From positions 434,001 through 498,000 of the forward strand of contig CAJNOJ010000023.1 of the NCBI GenBank assembly GCA_905250025.1: a DNA stretch of 64,000 nucleotides, read 5' to 3'. This DNA is from Adineta ricciae. Taxonomy: Eukaryota; Rotifera; Eurotatoria; Adinetida; Adinetidae. Under the pieces are notes generated by a model. The model made no database searches, was not told the origin of the DNA, and saw only the letters and a list, made by a program, of their open reading frames with translations. Both the position numbers and the translations under genes were made by a program. Below are positions 36,286 through 47,400 of this stretch, one piece after another (position 1 is the first letter of the stretch; each line of letters opens with the position of its first letter).

Positions 36286-37952
36286 CGTGCTATGATACTT
36301 AGTTTTTTCTACACTTTAGATCTGAAAGATACTGGGAAATGAGAAAAAAACCTCCCTGAGCCAGACGCTTATGTAGACCGTGTCATTCGTTTCGAATGAC
36401 AAGAAAAATTAGAAAAAGAAGGTTCGCGTCGCAAGATAATTTATACTCTTTCACCGAATTATGATATAAAAGTACATATAGTGTGTATTAGAAAGAAAAT
36501 AAGCAAATTTATTTAACAGAATAGATTTTTGAATAACTGAGCCTGTCTGGTAATTAAAACGAAGCCTCGATTTTATTTTACAATACTTAGATTTGGCTCA
36601 AAAGAACACACCCTTTTGGGTTTGTTTACATCCCAATAATATATAGATTGGTATATTAATTTATTCAATTTCGTTGCATACTAACACGACGAAAACGTAG
36701 GAATATCAACTCTGTATTTATTTTGATTACCTACAATATCAATTATTCTTGTGTCTGAATGTTTTCTTCGAACGAGAACTTTCTTTTTGTGTACATCACA
36801 CGGTGCTCAATATCTATAACAGATCTTTAGAGAACGTCGCGACCTTTTTTAAGACTTTCATCGATTAGCGACTATCAATAGAAGGATGGCCAGTGTGACA
36901 ACATTTTATATCAGTATTCCATGCGATTTTCACGACTAGGCGCGTTATAATAATTCATCTTGTTAGAATCATTGTTTTGACAGACAGATTTACTTAGATA
37001 CCACAGTGAATGATATATTGAATGAACTTTATCAAAACTTCCAAACAACGTATAATAATGAACAACAATCTGAATTCAACCATTTCTAACAAAAGTTTTT
37101 ATTGTTTTCGCTTTGAAAATTTGATGACTAGGAATGATGTTTCTTGTCAAAATAATGACGCATCGCCATAGAAACAAAACATCATACATATCGTTCAACA
37201 CAAGCTCTACGCCCGAATGATTCGCAATATATTTTTGTATATCTCGCATTCTACTCCCGTTTTCCGACTTCGTTCCACAATTACTGTCAGATATTTTGAA
37301 ATGAATCATACGACTAGAAGTATTTTCCCCGATTAATTCTCAATAAATATTAAATACTAGACAATGCTTTCAATTTCATACAATATTAAAAAACGAGCTC
37401 TACTTCGAAGACTACGGCGGCTTCCTCTAACTACGATTCACATTTGTAGAAGAAAAAGTAAAAACAGTTTGTTTTTTTTTGTCATATTGTTGTTAAAGCA
37501 ACCTGTGTGCATATTTACATAAAACGCCTGCTTTTCAATTCACAAGACGGCTTTTTTTATCTTGAGGAAGAATTTAAACGCGAACATTCGCCAATAAACA
37601 TCTGGAAGAATATTCAAACTAACACAAATTGACATTACACATTCTTTCTTCCTTTTACTCTTTCTTATTGTGAAGTTTATATATACACACCATCGGTCTC
37701 TAATTTGCTTGAAACCTCTTAGCAACTATCAACAATTTTCTTCTGCATTCTCTGCTAAAAATCAACATTCGCTCAAATATCGAAGACAGAGAGAACATAG
37801 AAGAAGGAGAAGAAAGAAACCTTCTCGCGTTTGCGATAGTAAAAAGAAACGGGCGAGATTAAGACACGTGTATGTAACGATGATCTTTTCTTTCTTCTTT
37901 CAGGTGTGTTAATCTAATCTGGTCACGAATTGAAGATTTTTCAAAAGTCAAA
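36286..37952. other. Divergent intergenic region
   Basis: No supported coding exon. The frames here (37076-37309, 37540-37912) have no homology. An X-box-like site at 37714-37726 and a TTTCTTCTTTCAG acceptor at about 37891-37903 precede the EF-hand gene. Confidence 0.5.
37714..37726 (+). promoter_or_regulatory. X-box-like RFX site upstream of the EF-hand gene
   Basis: ACCTCT-T-AGCAAC fits the RFX consensus RYYRYY-N(1-3)-RRYRRY with one mismatch (T at position 4, a common variant in nematode X-boxes). It lies about 190 bp before the leader acceptor at 37903. A single short site is weak evidence by itself. Confidence 0.35.
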
Positions 37953-38808
37953 ATGGTAGAAAACGTTAATTGGAATAATTACGCATTTTCAATAAGTCTT
38001 TTTTTAGCCGCCCAAGAAGGACAAAGGAAAAGGTCCGAAGAAACCGGCCAAAACGGACAAACAGAAAAAGGCCGAAGCTGAAATGATGAAGAAAGTCATC
38101 GCTCAATATGTAAGTGAATATTTCTTCGTTTGTGAAGCGTGAAACGCTTGTACTTTAAATAGAGTGGAGTTCTCTCCGTAGAGGATATCAAAGGTAAGCT
38201 TTTGCTTCAAACGATAATGTTCATCGTCGGATTTTTCACTAGGAATGAAAGAAATCTTTGATACAAATGATCAGAGTAATGCAGGTTTTATTAAAGCAAG
38301 TACACTGGGATTTATTCTTCGCACATTGGGCTTTAATCCACGTGAAAGTGACCTTCAGCGAGTAGCAAAAGAATATGATCCAGAAAGTAAACAGATATAC
38401 GTAGTCATAGAAAAGCAACACTCGGAGAATTATGTTTAGAAACGGATCAATTGAAGTTTCCCGATTTCGTCGGTTCTGTGTTAGGTATTCAAACATCTAT
38501 TACGGACAAAGAAATTATTCCTGCCTTTCAAGTTTTCGATCCAGAAAAACGCGGTGTGATAGAAGCTGATGAAATTATGAAATGTTTAACAAATGTCGGT
38601 GACATGCTCGATGAAGTTGAAGCGAAAGCTTTCAAAGATAATCTTAAAATTGATGATCTCGGTTTATTCAGTTATGAAGGTAAATCGATTCGATTTGGTT
38701 TCAATTGATTCATAGATTGTTCTTGATCGTTTAGAATTTTTTAAGAAATTCACCGAACCAAAGAAGAAAAAAAAGAAAGGAAAGAAGAAAGGCAAAAAGA
38801 AGAAATAA
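37953..38808 (+). CDS. EF-hand protein, calmodulin superfamily, DRC8/EFCAB2-like
   Basis: Exon 1 holds only the ATG (37953-37955); the intron begins at once (gtagaa...tttag). Exon 2 (38008-38109) codes a Lys-rich start (PPKKDKGKGPKKPAK). The body has two EF-hand pairs: GMKEIFDTNDQSNAGFIKA, LRTLGFNPRESDLQRVAKEY, FQVFDPEKRGVIEADEIMKC, then FSYEEFFKKF. The protein ends in an almost pure Lys/Gly tail. Spacing and motifs resemble DRC8/EFCAB2 of the axonemal nexin-dynein regulatory complex more than calmodulin. The loops lack the full DxDxDG pattern, so calcium binding is doubtful. The exon after DPE joins through GTAAAC...TTTAG (about 38390-38442). Length is about 190 aa. Confidence 0.75.
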
Positions 38809-39716
38809 ACGTCGATATAAAACTGTTTTGGGAAATAGTTCGTTTTAATATTTGTTGTGTAAAGTAAAACGAATATACATATACATAAATTATTGAACTT
38901 TAACTCCTAAATTTTGTCAACAGTATCCTGAAAATTTTACTTGAATTCAAAGCTTCGCCGTTATTAAATGTCGACATTGAACGCGTAAGGAATTATGTGA
39001 TTGAAAATTTTAGATACAACCTAGCGAATTCTATGTATTCGACTGTGGTAATTCTATAGTTGGGTATCTCCATAATCTCGTACTCAAGATGGCTCAGAAA
39101 AATGCTTTCTTTATAGTGCAAAGCTATAACCTACGCTAAAATTTAAATCGTGCCGACCTCGTACTTCATATGATATTGTTCATTTTGAAAAACACACTAA
39201 GAATATTGAACTTGAATAGTTGCTCATACCGAATGGTAATAATTAATTGTCTTGCTCACCTTGTTCATTTTTTCATTATCTATGAGACTTCATTTATGGA
39301 CAAATGGGTCGGCAGAGACCGTATACACATTGACTCAGAGAATTGTGTCTACATATTCTCACTAGCAATTATGTGAATAGAACCGGAAGAGAAAAACGCG
39401 AAAGCTGCTTTTCTCTCAGAACTCTGTCACTACTAGCCAAATAGCTCCTTCGAAATTCGTATGAAACGGCTAGTTCGGATTGTTTGTGGCGACATCTATA
39501 TACTTTTCCCAAAAACTCATCGATTTATACTTCAAATGAAAGTTCTTCATTGACAGCTGTTTTTAAATAATAATATAGACTTCGATCGGACGAACATGGT
39601 AAAATGAAATTAACCAATAAAATCGCGAAAATTGATGAAACAGACATGAAGTGAACGATCGAAGAGACGTCGTTTGTCCGCAGTAACATATGATTATTAC
39701 TTCTTCTTAAGATAAA
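38809..39716. other. Gene-free interval
   Basis: A/T-rich, no homology and no coherent exon chain. It ends in TTCTTCTTAAG (acceptor at 39709-39710), 6 nt before the MECR start. Confidence 0.5.
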
Positions 39717-40859
39717 ATGAAATCATCAGTAGCTTTACTCAGACGTTTTAATCTCCTAACTCATCGCCGCTTTGCTTCATCTTACATAGTTCAAGAAATT
39801 CAAGCAGATCAATACGGTGCACCTCTCGATGTACTCAAACTTAATCAAACAACGACTTTTGATTCAAGTCAGTTGAAGCCAAATGATGTTTTAATCAAAC
39901 TATTGGCATCACCTATCAATCCGGCTGATATCAATATGGTCGAAGGCAAATATGCAATACTTCCTTCGTCATTACCAGCAACATTTGGTAATGAAGGTGT
40001 TTTTCAAGTTGTTGATCATCGTGCTTCAAATGAACAATTGAGTCCGGGCGATTGGGTTATTCCGAAAATACTCGAATGGGGTAAATGGCGTTCGCATGGA
40101 ATTGTATCAATCAATGATTTAATCAAAATTCCATCGGATATAACAGTTGAAGCGGCAGCAACCTTATCAGTCAATCCTTGTACAGCCTATCGATTACTGA
40201 AAGATTTTGTCACACTAGAAGCAGGGGATACAATTATACAAAATGGTGGAAACTCAAGTGTGGGACAGGCTGTTATACAGTTAGGTAAACTGTGGAATAT
40301 CAATGTAATTAACATAATTAGAAATCGAGATCAAGGAATGAAGGAATTAGTTGAATACTTAAAATCCATTGGTGCCGAACACATTTATCTTGAAGAAGAT
40401 CTACGGAAAGGTATGTGTTTCTGAAGTTGAACTCGAATAATGAATACTAAGTTGAGTCGTTTAGAAACTCTTCGTACGTCTCTTTGGTCTACTATCCCTC
40501 GGCCTAAACTTGGCTTAAATTGTGTTGGTGGCAAAGCAACGAGCGATCTACTTCGTGTGCTTGATAAATCAGCAACTTTGGTTACCTATGGAGGAATGAG
40601 CAAACAGCCAGTCACTGTGCCAACAGCTGAGTTTATCTTTCGAGATCTAACTTGTCAAGGCTTTTGGATGAGTCGATGGAAAGCCGAAAATTACAAAGGA
40701 AGTGAATTTGCTAAGATGCTTCATGAACTAATTGATTTCATTCGTCGCGGACATTTGAAACCACCACAGTGCGAGAAATATTCACTAGCTGATTATAAAA
40801 CAGCTATTGAACAAGCACAAAAGCCATTTAACACTAAAAAAGTCCTTTTTACATCTTAG
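39717..40859 (+). CDS. MECR: Mitochondrial trans-2-enoyl-CoA/ACP reductase (MECR)
   Basis: Two exons, with a 54-bp intron at about 40412-40465, encode about 362 residues of the zinc-free MDR enoyl reductase. This enzyme does the last step of mitochondrial fatty-acid synthesis, needed for lipoic acid production. The N-terminus is Arg/Ser-rich without acids (MKSSVALLRRFNLLTHRRFA), fitting a mitochondrial presequence. Landmarks are SPINPADINMVEGKY, FGNEGVFQV, GDWVIPK, the NADPH loop QNGGNSSVGQAVIQLGK, LNCVGGKATSDLLR, TYGGMSKQPV and the Trp-rich GFWMSRW. All are typical of MECR/ETR1. It looks complete. Confidence 0.95.
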
Positions 40860-41109
40860 AGATTTTGTCTATTTACCACTCAGTAGTTTGTTTTTTTAGC
40901 ATACAATCATTTATTTTGATTTTCAATAAAAAAAAGAGACATACACACACACACATGAGAATCACTACGGTTTAAGATAATGATATTTGCAAAGATTTAT
41001 TTGGAATACATGGAAATCAACAAACATTAACAGGCATTCTATTATTGCAAAAACAGAAAACTCAAAGAAATTTCTGAAATTTCAAAAAAAAAACGAAGAA
41101 AACAATTTT

Positions 41110-42339
41110 TCAATTAGAAATTCTATTTAATTGACATAATGATGACGAATTAGCTCGTTTCAGCGATTGGCGTTTGTTATAAAACCATACCTAGACAAAC
41201 GAAAATTTTTCAATACAACGATCGCGTTCACATAGTTATGACGAACTTGAACAATGTAACGAGGATAAGCCAATTTTTCCGAAAGGATCGAGATGTCTGA
41301 TCGTGATGGCATCGGATTTTTTTCAAAAAATAGATTCAAGATTTCTAGATCATCGTTCGAAAATTTAGTACGTTTTCGGCTGTGCCGCCCTTTGGCTTTA
41401 TTGGTAAGAAATTTGCCGTTGGGACGAACTCTTTTCCAATGGGAATTGTATTCGTTGGAAGATATTGATACAGGCAATGCTGTCCATTGATAGTCAATAT
41501 CACGGTTTGACTGATTTAAATATAACGCCGATTGTTCGTTATTGTGTAAGAAAAGATTTGGATCATCGAGTAGTGTGGATGAATACTCACCGGTTGAATC
41601 GTAAAACGACGGACTACAGAGGCGATTCAGAAAGAAAAGAGGAAGAATAGAACTCACCTTGAACGAAGGTTATATTCTGCGATCGGTTGAGCTGATGTTA
41701 TTTCGTCAAACTCGTCGACGGATATCATCGATGTTGATTTATCAACATGACTTTGTAGAACCTATTGGTGTCGTTTCGTTACAGCTTTAGTTCGAGAATT
41801 ATTACTTACCGGACAAGGTATGGAATATTCCGATAGGTTTTCCACGATATGAATGAAATTCTCGGATGTTAAATGATCGATCAAACCTTCCGATGATGAT
41901 ATAATATGATTCATTTGGGGTTGAACAGATTCATAATAATGAACTAGTACACAGAGAGAGTGTGTATGTGGTAGTTGAACTAAATTTCAAATTAATAGTT
42001 ACACAATTCACTCGGACTTGGTGCAAGAATGTATTTTCCTGATGACAGCGGTATCTAAAATAGTCCCTAATATGGATGTTGATGTTCTTGACAGGAGACA
42101 ACTAACTTCTAATGGACTACGTTGAATCGAAAATGTTTCGGGTAAACTGAGTATATGTGATGGTTCATCTAAAAGATATAGTGAAAGAGTGAATGTTGTC
42201 ACTTGAGCTGCGTTACCCGAAGATAATGATGGGATTAAGAAATGAATACTTCGATCGACGGTCGGTTCTTGTTAGAAAAGAAAATCTCTTGTATAGGAAA
42301 CACTCAATGAACAAGACAACAAGTTTTACTCATACCCAT
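41110..42339 (-). CDS. Homeodomain transcription factor, POU6-like homeodomain without a POU-specific domain
   Basis: The proposed chain has about seven exons and 290 residues. Exon 1 carries only ATG+G (42337-42339, GTATGAG donor), then PTVDRSIHFLIPSLSS, then several Ser-rich and hydrophobic segments. The homeodomain lies near the C-terminus: SRKRTKFSNDDLEILNLFFE, KNPMPSRSDISILSEKL, then an intron (41191-41246) splits helix 3, and VWFYNKRQSLKR follows. The best remembered match is the POU class 6 homeodomain (LEILN-FEKN and VWF-NKRQ-LK patterns). None of the upstream exons resembles the roughly 75-residue POU-specific domain. Position 50 is Tyr rather than the POU Cys. The upstream exon borders, especially around 42020-42120, are tentative. 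Confidence 0.75.
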
Positions 42340-42645
42340 TGACGCTGACAATGAAATTCGTGAAATTGAAAACAATGCTCTTATATTTTATAAATATTGA
42401 AAAACATGAAAATTCGAATTTGATTGAAGAGAAAGAGCTGATCGTTAATTGTCCTGTCAAACAAATAGAGAACTGTTCTCGTAAACTCCGTCGACGCGCC
42501 GTTTTATTTTATTTTCTCTCTCTCTCTCTTTCGCCTTGTCTTCAGTTGGATTTTGTCAGATGTATTCTGATAAAGCACATGTGACAAAACAGAATGCAGA
42601 CAGATGATGAGAAAACACGAACATTATCATACAAGAAAAAAATCA
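42340..42645. other. Short intergenic region
   Basis: 5' flank of the homeobox gene and 3' flank of the next minus-strand gene. A CT repeat (about 42514-42530) is the only notable item. Confidence 0.5.
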
Positions 42646-43741
42646 TTATTTAATCGAATTATGTCGATAGAGATTTAGTCGTTTTTGAAAATCTTGTCTC
42701 AAGATTCGTTCAAACGGCGTTGCTGGTCCGCACATACGATGCATCATATCTAACGAATTCGGAATAGAAGTTTCGAGTACTTGATCATTCCATGACGCTG
42801 TCTTCCATGGTTGGATTAAAAGAGATTTCAATTCAATATGATGCTGTTGTCGTGTACGATCATTTTTTGCTTTCAACAAATGTACAGTTGAACGACTACT
42901 GTATGCACTCTTAGCACGTGGCCGTCTTAACGAAAATGGTAGCTCGTCATTGGACAGTTCATCGTTACTACAAATGGAATTGACTTCGTATTTCATCGGT
43001 AATTCTTGATACTGTTGTTGATGATAGTGACGACCGGAATGTGCACTAGTGTTATGTCGTTTGGGTGTGGGACTAGATACGGGAGTTGAAGGGCGTAGAT
43101 CGTTTGTAGCTAAGAGTACATTTTGACGAGTAATAGCAGATTGGCGAAGTTGAGCGGCTAACGATGGCTGAGATTTCAGACCGAAATTCATTGGAGGAAA
43201 CCTTTGAATTGAATGTGATGAAAACGAAACAGTCTAGAAGACACAGAATTTTGTAATAATGTGAAACTTATTTCTTAGAAATATGTACCTTGCTAGACGA
43301 TAAAGGACGACTTTTACTAGTATTTTGTTGTTGTTGGTGGACAAATGATGGTTCAGTTTGCGTTTGTTTTAATCGTATTTCTGGTGGATTCAAGAGACTT
43401 GGTGTTTTTTGCCGGTCATCTGGTAGTTTTTCAGTTTGGGAATCTTTTAATCCCCGAGCAGCTTGTTTAGCTTTCGCAAGTAACGCAGATCCTCTTCGAA
43501 TATCGTGAAGTTCATTTAGTAAAATTTCATCATCTAATTTCAAAGTATTCAAATCAACTTGATCGATCGTGTTCAGTTTGCCAGATGTCGGCCTAAAAGT
43601 CCGCTGCGCACCGTTCGCGGACATCTCTGCCCAGTCGACCGATGTCGCTGAATAAGTATCGATACGATGCCATTGCTCTTCGACAAATGGACTTAATTGT
43701 ACGGTTGATATTGGATCATAATATTCATTGTGATAATTCAT
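42646..43741 (-). CDS. Unrecognised, mostly disordered protein
   Basis: Two exons, split at about 43205-43277 (GTACAT...CTTCTAG), encode about 350 residues. The N-terminal exon has SATSVDWAEMSANGAQRTF and a helical LDDEILLNELHDIRRGSALL segment. The middle is Gln/Ser/Pro-rich. The C-terminus holds RPRAKSAYSSRS and a more conserved-looking FERILRQDFQKRLNLY. I do not recognise the family. It lies between the POU6-like gene and the ciliary kinesin on the same strand. A GTTGCTAA sequence (43797-43804), like half of an X-box, lies 55 bp before the start, but it lacks the second half-site. Confidence 0.65.
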
Positions 43742-44460
43742 TACCAGATATTCATTTGAAAGAAAAACTAATCAAACATCATCGGTCGGCAACGACGTTG
43801 CTAATGCTACACTGACATTCAAACTTCATTTTCTCTTTCTCTTTCTCACTCTCTCTCTCGAAGCTAAACCACTTCAGTAGAAAAAATTTCTTTCACACTG
43901 TTGTCGACTTTTTCTCTTTCGCGCTTACAGATTTGATTTTTTTTAAGAATCCTTAATACAAATCAATCAGCAAGAGAACAAAAAGAAAACTAATTTTGCC
44001 GACTATACATTGATCGTTAAGTACCACTACGTTTTCACTAAATAATTACTTCCAAAAAGTCGTCCTGTATCGTGATAAACACTACAAAAATAAATCAAAA
44101 CAAATAATATTTATATCAATAGAGGCATTCGACGAAGGGTTAAGAATGCAGTGTTTTCTCTTGTTACCAAGTTGCTGAGTCTGTGGAATGAGGACCGATC
44201 ATTTTGACATCTGTTAACAAGCCTTGTTTCTGTCCTCATCATATTTCAATCGTGATCCATGTATAAAGAAAAAAAGCACAATAAATGTCACACATAAAAC
44301 TACAAAAAAAAAACATCAAACATGTTACACACGACTGACAAACGAAAATTTTGAGAAGAGAAAAAAAACAATGAACAGTGATGATAACATTAGAAAATGG
44401 TAAAAAGAGGATCTATGATCAAATGAGTTTCAATCGAATGTTCACTGCGTGAAGATCAAA
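43742..44460. other. Gene-free interval
   Basis: 5' flank of the gene at 43741 and 3' flank of the kinesin. CT-rich repeats (about 43830-43860) and A-rich runs. No coding region seen. Confidence 0.5.
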
Positions 44461-47400
44461 TTAGCGTTTTTTATTGTCCTCCGGTTGTATTTGATGAGCT
44501 GACGTACTCCGACTACCTATTTTAAGAAGAAATGGCGCTGACTGATACTGCTGTACAGCCGTTCGTGGTGTTGGCAACTGTGCAGGAAAGTCGTCTTCAT
44601 TCGTCGTCGATTCTTTTCGTCGCGATATGCTGGTTGCTGATGCATCCAAAGCACTATTGGTCGATGTTGCCATCGATTTACGTAACTCTCTTGCTTTATG
44701 TTTGTAAAAGAACAAGTCTCTTTCAAGCTCTTTGATTTGATTCGATGAATCATGCAGCTGACTAAGTAGTAGTTGTTTTTCTTCTTCGTGAGCTTGTTGA
44801 ATAGATGTTAGGCGACGATCATGATCAAGTGTCGTGGATTGTAGACGTGATTGCAGTTCAGCTATGGTTTCATTTTGATCCTGAAGTCGAGACTAGAAAA
44901 GAAAACCAATATGAATTTCAATCCATCATGATTCAACTTAGTCGTACTTTGATTTCTTCGAATTCACGTTGAGTTTTGTTATCTCCTTCTTTCAAATCGA
45001 TGACTTTCTCGAATAATTTACGGCAAAGTTCTTTCGATTCATTTTCACTCAATCGACCGATTTTGAAAAGTGGCGACTCTGGTCCTTGACTTGCACGTAT
45101 CGATTGTTGCACATCACGTTCGCGTTTATTGATCACGTTGTTCTGATAATCGATGGCCAAGTCGATTGCTTCGATTGCTTCATCGATTTCAATTAAACGT
45201 CTCTCTTCGTTGGCTGTCAAGACAGCATCTTGCTGTTCTAGACGTTCTGTCAACAGCCGTCTTTGTTTGAGTAATTGTTCACGATTGATTTGATGATTCG
45301 GTTGTTGTTTATCAACTGCTTTCAGTTTTTCATTGACTAATTTTAAACTCTAAAATCAGAAACATTTCAAAGGATGAACCTCTCATCAAAATATCTTAGT
45401 AAAACCTTATTCAACACTTGACTTGTGCGCAGTTTCTTCGCTTCTAGTTCAGTACGTTCGTTGAGCAATAATTCTCTTTTCTCAACTAGTTCTTCACGTT
45501 TTTTAACATCATCTCTTAAGATTTCAATTTCTTTTCTTTCAGTAACCAATTTTTCCATTTCGACTTCGAACGTGTTCGTTGCGCCATCATTAGCGTTCGC
45601 ATTCGGTGCTCCACGTAGTTTTCTTTGTGCCGCGACGAGACCTTCAGTCTTAAGCTTAAGAATTTTCTGTTGTTGTTCATTTTGTATCGTTAACTCCTGT
45701 ATACGCTGTTGTTCACGCACGAGATCTTGTTCAAATTTGTTCTTCAACTCAGATTCTTCACGTATACGCCTTTGAGCAGTTTCATACTGTTGTTTCAAGC
45801 GAAAAAGTGCAGATTCAAGGTCACCAATTCTGAGCAAATAGATAGATATGTAAGCAATGTTGGAAGTGTTCTCAACATACCGCTTTTCGCTATTGCCTGA
45901 TAGCTTTGACATAAGATCACGATATTGCTTCTCTTTTTGTTGCAAAGATTCAAGTCGGGTTTTGGCCATCTCACATTTTTTCCGATATTCACTAAGAGAA
46001 AAATAAATCTTGATTCAGATGATATGATTACACTCTCATCTTACGCTTCAAATTTCGATTTTTCGTTTGTATTTTTCGTCGCTATTTGTTGCATTGTCTT
46101 CTGTAAGTCGTGATACTCATGCTTGGCTTTTTCTACTTCCTAAACAATACCAAAAGCCCGAGATCATTTCTCATTCGATTGTATATAGAAAAGATGTACT
46201 TTTTCTAGTAACTTAATGTGTTGCTCGTACTGATCGTTTGTTTCTTTCGCCTCTTTCGTTGATGCGTAGACACTTTTGATCAACTGTTCTTTTAGTCTAA
46301 ACAAAACATTCGTATCAGATTGATCGTCATAGAAATTCATTCAACTTACTGAATGTTAACGCTTAGTTCATGTGCTTTGTTTTCAGCTTCTTTCACATTT
46401 CGTGCTGCTTCTTCGATTAATTTTTGTTTATTGGTAGTCGATTGTGTTAAACTTTGTAATGCGTCATCTTGCTGTAAAATACCCGGTGTTAGACGGTTCT
46501 TACGAAGACGATATGTACCTCGACGAACAAATTTTCTAGAAGAAATCGAGCTTGGCTAAGTTATACCTTAGATGTCGACCTACTTCTCGTCATTTAATTT
46601 CTCATCACTATTTCTCAGATCTAATTCTTCGATTTCTTCTTGCGAATGAGCTAACGCAAGTGATCGACCGTGAAATCTTTCCACGACATATTCCATGTCG
46701 AAGGCAGCTGGACTAGAATGTATAGTACGCGGTTGAATCGATTGTTCCTACAGAATAAAATCAACAATAGCGAAATGTTGACTAATCATTATTCTTATTT
46801 ACTCTTCTTTGAAGACCATTAAAATGTGGCGCTGATTTAGTTCGATCTGGGATTGACTTTGTTGTTGTTGTATGATTATGACGATGATGATGATCTGATT
46901 GATCCAAAACTGTACGCATTTGATTCAATTCATCTTCCTGAAAACAAACGAGAAATATATTCGTAACGATGCGAGTGCTTGCAATTACTTTTAGTTTCAG
47001 TTGTTCTTGTAATCGATCAACTGTTACATCACGTTTAGCACGCATCTGAGATTCCGATCTCAATTCATCTTTAGCCTAAAACATTCAGATGAAGATCAAT
47101 AATCTACTAATGTTCGATCATTCCTTACCGAATGTAATGCACTTTCTAAATTCATCACACGAGATGTAAGTATGCCGCTATACAGCTCCTCGGAGTTCTC
47201 CTAGAAAATCAGATAGTTTTATATCATTTCTTAGTATGCCGGGAAAAGCGCACATTTGTAACTGCATCCATCCACGTTTGTATCCATTGCTTTTGTTCAC
47301 TACTTAGATCTTCACATTCGTTTAGCTGTTGAAAACAAACGAATGCTGTTTGAATTAATCGACGCGAATGATCAGTACTACAAGATGATTTGCGACTATG

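Noticed and set aside
43785..43804. GGCAAC-GAC-GTTGCT as an X-box
   Set aside because: Half-sites are in the reverse order (RRYRRY then RYYRYY), which does not fit the RFX consensus.
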